From the NCBI RefSeq assembly GCF_900182985.1, contig NZ_FXUY01000001.1, forward strand, positions 4,971,501 to 5,035,500: a stretch of 64,000 bases of DNA. The letters are read 5' to 3'. Position 1 is the first letter of the stretch. Every line of letters starts with the position of its first letter. Shown here piece after piece: positions 58,617 through 64,000 of this stretch. Origin of the DNA: Pseudomonas helmanticensis (GTDB lineage: Bacteria > Pseudomonadota > Gammaproteobacteria > Pseudomonadales > Pseudomonadaceae). Under the pieces are notes generated by a model, which had not been told where the DNA came from, did not search any database, and saw only the letters and a program-made list of their open reading frames with translations. Made by a program: the position numbers and the translations under genes.

Positions 58617-59441
58617 ATGCTGAGTCCTTATATGTCACCCATCGAACGGGTGTGGTTCTACGGCTTGCGGATCCTCTGCGGCTTGATCCTGCTGTTTCTG
58701 ATTCTGCCGGTGCTGGTGATTATCCCGCTGTCGTTCAACTCGGGCAGTTTCCTCGTATACCCGCTACAAGGTTTTTCGCTGCACTGGTACCAGGACTTTT
58801 TTGCCTCGGCGGAATGGATGCGTGCACTGAAGAACAGCATCATCGTTGCCCCGGCGGCGACGGTGCTGGCGATGGTCTTCGGTACGCTGGCGGCGATTGG
58901 TCTGACGCGCGGTGACTTTCCCGGTAAAGCGCTGGTGATGGCACTGGTCATTTCGCCAATGGTGGTGCCGGTGGTGATCATCGGTGTGGCGAGTTATCTG
59001 TTCTTCGCCCCGTTGGGCTTGGGCAACAGCTTCTTCTCGTTGATTGTGGTGCACGCGGTGTTGGGTGTGCCGTTTGTGATCATCACGGTGTCGGCAACGT
59101 TGCAGGGCTTTAACCACAACCTGGTGCGGGCTGCCGCGAGTCTCGGTGCTTCACCGCTGACGGCGTTCCGTCGGGTGACCTTGCCGCTGATTGCGCCGGG
59201 GGTGATTTCCGGGGCGCTGTTCGCGTTTGCGACTTCGTTTGATGAAGTGGTGGTGACGCTGTTTCTCGCAGGTCCCGAGCAGGCGACCTTGCCCCGGCAG
59301 ATGTTCAGCGGGATTCGCGAAAACCTCAGTCCGACGATTGCCGCTGCTGCGACATTACTGATTGCCTTCTCCGTGATCCTGCTGCTGACCCTGGAATGGC
59401 TGCGTGGCCGCAGCGAAAAACTGCGCACCGCTCAGATTTAA
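58617..59441 (+). CDS. agtD: AgtD, ABC transporter permease
   Basis: The 274-residue permease has six predicted helices and the EAA-type loop VRAAASLGASPLTAFRRV, as in PotC-type subunits. It follows agtC by 12 bases with AAGGGGA near the start. ATG 58617 and the ATG four codons on are both possible starts; the first has the better spacing. Confidence 0.9.
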   Translation: MLSPYMSPIERVWFYGLRILCGLILLFLILPVLVIIPLSFNSGSFLVYPLQGFSLHWYQDFFASAEWMRALKNSIIVAPAATVLAMVFGTLAAIGLTRGDFPGKALVMALVISPMVVPVVIIGVASYLFFAPLGLGNSFFSLIVVHAVLGVPFVIITVSATLQGFNHNLVRAAASLGASPLTAFRRVTLPLIAPGVISGALFAFATSFDEVVVTLFLAGPEQATLPRQMFSGIRENLSPTIAAAATLLIAFSVILLLTLEWLRGRSEKLRTAQI

Positions 59442-59450
59442 GGTCCAGAT

Positions 59451-59629
59451 CAAGAGCTTACCCCCTCACCCCAGCCCTCTCCCCCATGGGGGCGAGGGGG
59501 AAAGGGAGCAGATCTTTATGGTTTTCAAAACCTGAGTTCGACTCGATAATTCAGGTCGGCGTATTGCGAGAGTACAACTCGGTCAGTCCCCTCTCCCTCT
59601 GGGAGAGGGCTAGGGTGAGGGGCTCTTGC
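59451..59629. repeat. Long inverted repeat (CCCCTCACCC...CTCTCCC type) after agtD
   Basis: CAAGAGC with CCCCTCACCCCAGCCCTCTCCC on one side and GGGAGAGGGCTAGGGTGAGGGGCTCTTG on the other are inverted copies separated by about 120 bases. It is a dispersed Pseudomonas repeat. It ends the agt operon and precedes the iron alcohol dehydrogenase gene. Confidence 0.88.
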
Positions 59630-59729
59630 TCTTGCGCTCGATGAGTCATTCACCACCTGAATAGCAGACAACCCCAAATCCCCAGCTAATCTTGTGCCCA
59701 GCTCCCACATCTATAAGAGGCTGCGCACG

Positions 59730-60878
59730 ATGAGTCTGTCCCAGTTCAAAATCGCTCACAAACTGATCACCGGCGCCGGCGCCATCGAACAACTGGCCGC
59801 CGAACTCACGCGCCTCGACATCGACAACCCGCTGATTGTCACCGACGCCGCGCTGGTCAAATCTGGCACGGTCGAGCTGGCGCTGGTGCAACTCGGTGGG
59901 CGTGACTACGAGATTTTCGACCGCGTGCTGCCCGACCCGGAAATCGCCATCGTCGAGGACTGCATGCGCGTTTACCGCGAGGGAGGGCATGACGGTTTGA
60001 TCGGCCTCGGTGGCGGCAGCGCCATCGACATCGCCAAAAGTGTTGCCGCCTATGCCGGTTACCACGGCGCGCTGGAAGACCTGTTCGGCGTCGACCAGGT
60101 GCCGCGCAAAGGCCCGCCGCTGATCGCCATCCCGACCACCGCCGGCACCGGTTCCGAAGTCACCAACGTGGCAATCCTCTCGGACAAAGTCGCACAACTG
60201 AAGAAAGGCATCGTCAGCGACTTTCTATTACCGGACGTCGCGCTGGTCAGCCCGCAGATGACCCTGACCTGCCCACGCAGCGTTACCGCCGCCAGTGGTG
60301 TTGACGCGTTGGTGCACGCCATCGAATCCTATCTGTCGGTGAACGCCTCGCCGATCACCGACTCCCTGGCCATTGGCGCGATAAAACTTATCGCCAAAGC
60401 CCTGCCCAAGGCTTATGCCAATGGCGCCAACCTGCAAGCCCGCGAAGACATGGCCACCGCCAGTTTGATGGCCGGCATGGCGTTTGGTAATGCCGGGGTC
60501 GGCGCGGTGCATGCGCTGGCGTATCCGCTGGGCGGGCGTTTCAACATCGCCCATGGCGTGAGCAATGCCCTGTTGCTGCCCTATGTCATGACCTGGAACA
60601 AGATGGCCTGTGTCGAACGCATGCAGGATATTGCCGAAGCCATGGGCGTAAAGACCGCTCATCTGAGCGCAGCCGAGGCGGCGGACAAAGCCGTGCAGGC
60701 GATGACCGATTTGTGCGCAACGGTGGAAATCCCGGCCGGTTTGCGCAGTTTCGGTGTGCCGGAAGAGGCGATCCCAGCGATGGCGGTGGAAGCCGCGGGG
60801 ATCGAGCGCTTGATGCGCAATAACCCGCGCAAACTCAGCGCCGTCGATATCGAGAAGATCTACCGAGCGGCGTACTGA
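59730..60878 (+). CDS. Iron-containing (group III) alcohol dehydrogenase
   Basis: The 382-residue protein is of the Fe-dependent alcohol dehydrogenase family: NAD-binding GGGSAIDIAKS, the metal-site segments GVDALVHAIESYLS and AVHALAYPLGGRFNIAHGVSNALLLP with three histidines. Family members act on short alcohols, 1,3-propanediol or 4-hydroxybutyrate. Next to a GABA/5-aminovalerate importer a semialdehyde reductase is possible, but this is context only. AGAGG lies nine bases before the ATG at 59730. As I recall, this gene is absent between agtD and rpe in P. aeruginosa. Confidence 0.88.
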   Translation: MSLSQFKIAHKLITGAGAIEQLAAELTRLDIDNPLIVTDAALVKSGTVELALVQLGGRDYEIFDRVLPDPEIAIVEDCMRVYREGGHDGLIGLGGGSAIDIAKSVAAYAGYHGALEDLFGVDQVPRKGPPLIAIPTTAGTGSEVTNVAILSDKVAQLKKGIVSDFLLPDVALVSPQMTLTCPRSVTAASGVDALVHAIESYLSVNASPITDSLAIGAIKLIAKALPKAYANGANLQAREDMATASLMAGMAFGNAGVGAVHALAYPLGGRFNIAHGVSNALLLPYVMTWNKMACVERMQDIAEAMGVKTAHLSAAEAADKAVQAMTDLCATVEIPAGLRSFGVPEEAIPAMAVEAAGIERLMRNNPRKLSAVDIEKIYRAAY

Positions 60879-60957
60879 TCATCGCGGTCACGGTGCGCGC
60901 GCTCAAGCATGAGGCTACAATGCGCGCCATCGTGATTTAGCTCAGAAAAGGTGCGTC

Positions 60958-61632
60958 ATGCAGCCCTTCGTAATTGCTCCGTCGATTCTCTCCGCCGACT
61001 TCGCCCGCCTCGGCGAGGAAGTGGACAACGTTCTCGCCGCTGGCGCCGACTTCGTTCACTTCGACGTCATGGACAACCACTACGTGCCGAACCTGACCAT
61101 CGGTCCGATGGTTTGTGCGGCATTGCGCAAGTACGGCGTCACCGCGCCGATCGACGCGCACCTGATGGTCAGCCCGGTAGACCGTATCGTCGGCGATTTC
61201 ATCGAAGCCGGCGCGACCTACATCACCTTCCACCCGGAAGCCACGCTGCACGTCGATCGTTCGCTGCAACTGATACGTGAAGGCGGCTGCAAATCCGGTC
61301 TGGTGTTCAACCCGGCGACCCCGCTGGACGTGCTCAAATACGTGATCGACAAAGTCGATATGGTCTTGCTGATGAGCGTCAACCCAGGCTTCGGCGGGCA
61401 GAAGTTCATTCCCGGCACCCTCGACAAACTGCGCGAAGCGCGGGCGATCATCGATGTCTCGGGCCGTGACATCCGTCTGGAAATCGACGGCGGCGTCAAC
61501 GTCAACAACATCCGCGAAATCGCTGCGGCTGGCGCTGACACTTTTGTCGCCGGCTCGGCAATCTTCAATGCGCCGAACTATCAGGAAGTCATCGACAAGA
61601 TGCGTTCCGAACTGGCGCTGGCTCGCCCATGA
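60958..61632 (+). CDS. rpe: Rpe, ribulose-phosphate 3-epimerase
   Basis: Rpe interconverts ribulose-5-phosphate and xylulose-5-phosphate. The 224-residue TIM-barrel protein begins [19 protein letters not shown] and has the metal-site segments [12 protein letters not shown] and EIDGGVN. Its stop overlaps the gph start (ATGA), so the two are co-translated. Confidence 0.97.
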   Translation: MQPFVIAPSILSADFARLGEEVDNVLAAGADFVHFDVMDNHYVPNLTIGPMVCAALRKYGVTAPIDAHLMVSPVDRIVGDFIEAGATYITFHPEATLHVDRSLQLIREGGCKSGLVFNPATPLDVLKYVIDKVDMVLLMSVNPGFGGQKFIPGTLDKLREARAIIDVSGRDIRLEIDGGVNVNNIREIAAAGADTFVAGSAIFNAPNYQEVIDKMRSELALARP

Positions 61633-62447
61633 GCGGGTTTGAGCAGCTGTTCCCGGGAAAACTGCCTCGGCTGGTGATGTTCGATCTGGATGGCACGCTG
61701 ATCGACTCGGTTCCGGACCTGGCAGCAGCGGTGGACAACATGCTGCTCTCCCTCGGCCGCAAGCCTGCCGGCATCGAATCGGTGCGCGAGTGGGTGGGCA
61801 ACGGCGCGCCGGTATTGGTGCGCCGCGCTTTGGCCGGTAGCATCGATCATTCGGCGGTGGATGACGTCGAGGCCGAACATGCGCTGGAAGTGTTCATGGA
61901 GGCTTACGCCGCCAGCCACGAGCTGACCGTGGTCTATCCCGGCGTGCGCGACACCCTCAAGTGGCTGCAAAAGCAGGGTGTGGTCATGGCGCTGATCACC
62001 AACAAGCCGGAGCGCTTCGTCGCGCCGCTGCTGGATCAGATGAAAATCGGTCGCTATTTCAAGTGGATCATCGGTGGCGATACCTTGCCGCAGAAAAAAC
62101 CTGACCCGGCGGCGCTGTTCTTCGTGATGAAAATGGCCAATATCCCTGCCTCGCAATCGTTGTTCGTCGGCGACTCGCGCAGCGACGTGCTGGCGGCGAA
62201 AGCGGCGGGGGTCAAATGCGTGGCGCTGAGTTATGGCTACAACCATGGCCGGCCAATTGCCGAGGAATCGCCGGCATTGGTGATCGACGATCTGCGCAAA
62301 CTAATTCCCGGTTGCCTCGTCACGGCCGCTGAGATAACGTTGCCCGACGCTTCTCAATCCCATTCTGGAAACGCCATCGTGGTGGTCACTCGCAAACTCT
62401 GGATGAAAGTCATCAAGGCCCTGGCCCGCTGGCGTTGGCGCGCCTGA
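61629..62447 (+). CDS. gph: Gph, phosphoglycolate phosphatase with a Trp-rich C-terminal end
   Basis: Gph removes 2-phosphoglycolate formed by DNA repair and other routes. The 272-residue HAD-family protein has DLDGT at residues 19-23, LITNKP and [14 protein letters not shown]. The catalytic domain ends near residue 235; the last 40 or so residues form an extension closing in [17 protein letters not shown] with three Trp in the last 15 residues. Since trpE begins 71 bases later, this end may double as a tryptophan leader sequence. Confidence 0.94.
   Translation: MSGFEQLFPGKLPRLVMFDLDGTLIDSVPDLAAAVDNMLLSLGRKPAGIESVREWVGNGAPVLVRRALAGSIDHSAVDDVEAEHALEVFMEAYAASHELTVVYPGVRDTLKWLQKQGVVMALITNKPERFVAPLLDQMKIGRYFKWIIGGDTLPQKKPDPAALFFVMKMANIPASQSLFVGDSRSDVLAAKAAGVKCVALSYGYNHGRPIAEESPALVIDDLRKLIPGCLVTAAEITLPDASQSHSGNAIVVVTRKLWMKVIKALARWRWRA
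62403..62447 (+). promoter_or_regulatory. Candidate trp leader embedded in the 3' end of gph
   Basis: The last 45 bases of gph read ATG AAA ... TGG CGT TGG CGC GCC TGA, with a further TGG just before the ATG. Downstream RNA can form two exclusive stems: GCTGGCG (62428-62434, including a Trp codon) with CGCCGGC (62457-62463), or GCCGG (62458-62462) with CCGGC (62467-62471). TGCCT (62477-62481) can also pair with AGGCA (62510-62514) at the trpE ribosome binding site. There is no clear ribosome binding site for the inner ATG, so gph translation itself may be the sensor. Attenuation of Pseudomonas trpE is known; this layout is my reading. Confidence 0.5.
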
Positions 62448-62518
62448 CTTGTTCCTCGCCGGCCTGCCGGCACGTTTGCCTACCTGACTGATTTGCCCCT
62501 CACACCACGAGGCACCTT

Positions 62519-63997
62519 ATGATCCGCGAAGAATTCCTGCGCTTGGCCGCTGACGGCTACAACCGCATCCCGCTGGCCTGCGAAACCCTGGCCGACTTCG
62601 ACACGCCGCTGTCGATCTACCTGAAACTGGCCGACCAGCCCAACTCCTACCTGCTCGAATCGGTGCAGGGCGGCGAGAAATGGGGCCGTTATTCGATCAT
62701 CGGCCTGCCATGCCGCACGGTCATGCGCGTTCACGACCATCACGTCAGCATCACCGTCGATGGCGTCGAAACCGAAAGCCACGACGTCGAAGACCCGCTG
62801 GCCTTCGTCGAAACCTTCAAGGCACGCTACAACGTGCCGACCATCGCTGGCCTGCCGCGTTTCAACGGCGGCCTGGTCGGTTACTTCGGTTACGACTGCG
62901 TGCGTTATGTCGAGAAGCGCCTGGGCAAGTGCCCGAACCCGGATCCTTTGGGTGTGCCGGATATTTTGCTGATGGTTTCCGATGCCGTCGTGGTGTTCGA
63001 CAACCTCGCTGGCAAGATGCACGCGATCGTGCTGGCCGACCCTGCGCAGGCCGATGCCTTCGAACAAGGTCAGGCGCAATTGCAGGCGTTGCTGGAGAAA
63101 CTGCGTCAGCCGATCACCCCGCGCCGTGGCCTGGATTTCAGCAAGCAGCAGTCGGCTGATCCGGTGTTCCGTTCGAGTTTCACTCAGGACGACTACGAAA
63201 AAGCCGTCGATACCATCAAGGAATACATCCTTGCCGGTGACTGCATGCAGGTTGTGCCGTCGCAGCGCATGTCGATCGACTTCAAGGCTGCGCCGATCGA
63301 TCTGTATCGCGCACTGCGTTGCTTCAACCCGACGCCATACATGTACTTCTTCAACTTCGGCGACTTCCACGTCGTCGGCAGTTCGCCGGAAGTGCTGGTG
63401 CGGGTCGAAGACAACCTGATCACCGTGCGCCCCATTGCCGGTACACGCCCACGTGGCGCGACCGAAGAAGCCGATGTGGCGCTGGAAGAAGATCTGCTGT
63501 CGGATGAAAAGGAGATCGCCGAGCACTTGATGCTGATCGACCTGGGTCGTAACGACACCGGTCGCGTATCGGAAATCGGTTCGGTGAAACTCACCGAGAA
63601 GATGGTCATCGAGCGTTATTCCAACGTGATGCACATCGTCTCCAACGTCACCGGCCAGTTGAAGGCCGGGCTGACGGCGATGGACGCGCTGCGGGCGATT
63701 CTGCCGGCGGGCACTTTGTCCGGCGCGCCGAAGATTCGTGCGATGGAAATCATCGACGAACTTGAACCGGTCAAGCGTGGTGTGTATGGCGGCGCGGTCG
63801 GTTACTTCGCCTGGAACGGCAACATGGACACTGCGATTGCGATTCGCACGGCGGTGATCAAGAACGGTGAACTGCACGTGCAGGCCGGTGGCGGCATTGT
63901 CGCCGACTCGGTACCGGCGCTGGAATGGGAAGAAACCCTGAACAAACGCCGCGCGATGTTCCGCGCCGTTGCCCTGGCCGAACAAACCCCGGACTGA
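62519..63997 (+). CDS. trpE: TrpE, anthranilate synthase component I
   Basis: TrpE makes anthranilate from chorismate with ammonia supplied by TrpG, the first step to tryptophan. The 492-residue protein has the feedback-site motif LLES at residues 45-48 and the chorismate-binding core ([51 protein letters not shown]). CGAGG lies before the ATG. trpG is not in the window and in Pseudomonas is usually further downstream. Confidence 0.97.
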   Translation: MIREEFLRLAADGYNRIPLACETLADFDTPLSIYLKLADQPNSYLLESVQGGEKWGRYSIIGLPCRTVMRVHDHHVSITVDGVETESHDVEDPLAFVETFKARYNVPTIAGLPRFNGGLVGYFGYDCVRYVEKRLGKCPNPDPLGVPDILLMVSDAVVVFDNLAGKMHAIVLADPAQADAFEQGQAQLQALLEKLRQPITPRRGLDFSKQQSADPVFRSSFTQDDYEKAVDTIKEYILAGDCMQVVPSQRMSIDFKAAPIDLYRALRCFNPTPYMYFFNFGDFHVVGSSPEVLVRVEDNLITVRPIAGTRPRGATEEADVALEEDLLSDEKEIAEHLMLIDLGRNDTGRVSEIGSVKLTEKMVIERYSNVMHIVSNVTGQLKAGLTAMDALRAILPAGTLSGAPKIRAMEIIDELEPVKRGVYGGAVGYFAWNGNMDTAIAIRTAVIKNGELHVQAGGGIVADSVPALEWEETLNKRRAMFRAVALAEQTPD

Positions 63998-64000
63998 TCG

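Overview
The window is core chromosome of a fluorescent Pseudomonas, most likely the P. fluorescens group. The reasons are high GC content and gene order that follows the P. aeruginosa PA0575-PA0609 block and the P. putida pqq/dav/rpoD block (from memory, not by search). The intergenic repeats (GTAGGAGCTGCCGCAGGCTGCG and TATCGCGAGCAGGCTCACTCC types) are also typical of this group. I see no prophage, insertion sequence or CRISPR array.

Layout. 1-10.8 kb: a periplasmic di-haem peroxidase, a membrane diguanylate cyclase behind a perfect CRP/Vfr-type site, two tandem FadE-like acyl-CoA dehydrogenases, the sRNA gene rsmY with a perfect GacA box, a LysR regulator and a class III aminotransferase. 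10.8-18.5 kb: the PQQ cofactor cluster (pqqF, A, B, C, D, E and an S9 peptidase), all on the minus strand. 18.5-21.7 kb: davA and davB (lysine to 5-aminovalerate) with an Lrp-type regulator. 21.7-22.4 kb: two candidate unannotated small RNAs and a CAU tRNA. 22.4-30.8 kb: an RmcA-like c-di-GMP protein and the macromolecular synthesis genes rpoD, dnaG and rpsU. 31-35 kb: tsaD, plsY, folB, folK and cca. 35-39.8 kb: spoVR, yeaH and prkA. 40-47.8 kb: glpE, apaH, apaG, rsmA(ksgA), pdxA, surA and lptD. 47.9-51.4 kb: amgK and murU (peptidoglycan recycling), a DjlA-like co-chaperone and a DUF3530 protein. 51.5-59.4 kb: the AgtS/AgtR two-component system and the AgtABCD transporter. 59.7-64 kb: an iron alcohol dehydrogenase, rpe, gph and trpE.

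How the parts fit. DavB and DavA make 5-aminovalerate from lysine, and AgtABCD is known in P. aeruginosa as a GABA/5-aminovalerate uptake system under AgtSR, so two separate loci here concern the same metabolite. AmgK/MurU salvage cell-wall amino sugars next to LptD/SurA, which build the outer membrane. Regulation by RNA structure is a recurring theme: rsmY, the pqqA-pqqB hairpin, a terminator hairpin holding the ribosome binding site of the aminotransferase, and a Trp-codon cluster at the 3' end of gph just ahead of trpE.

I found no clearly new multi-gene system. The best leads are the gph/trpE leader arrangement, the two candidate sRNA genes at 21.8-22.15 kb, the ribosome-binding-site terminator at 9.03 kb, and a palindrome upstream of agtA that could be the AgtR site.
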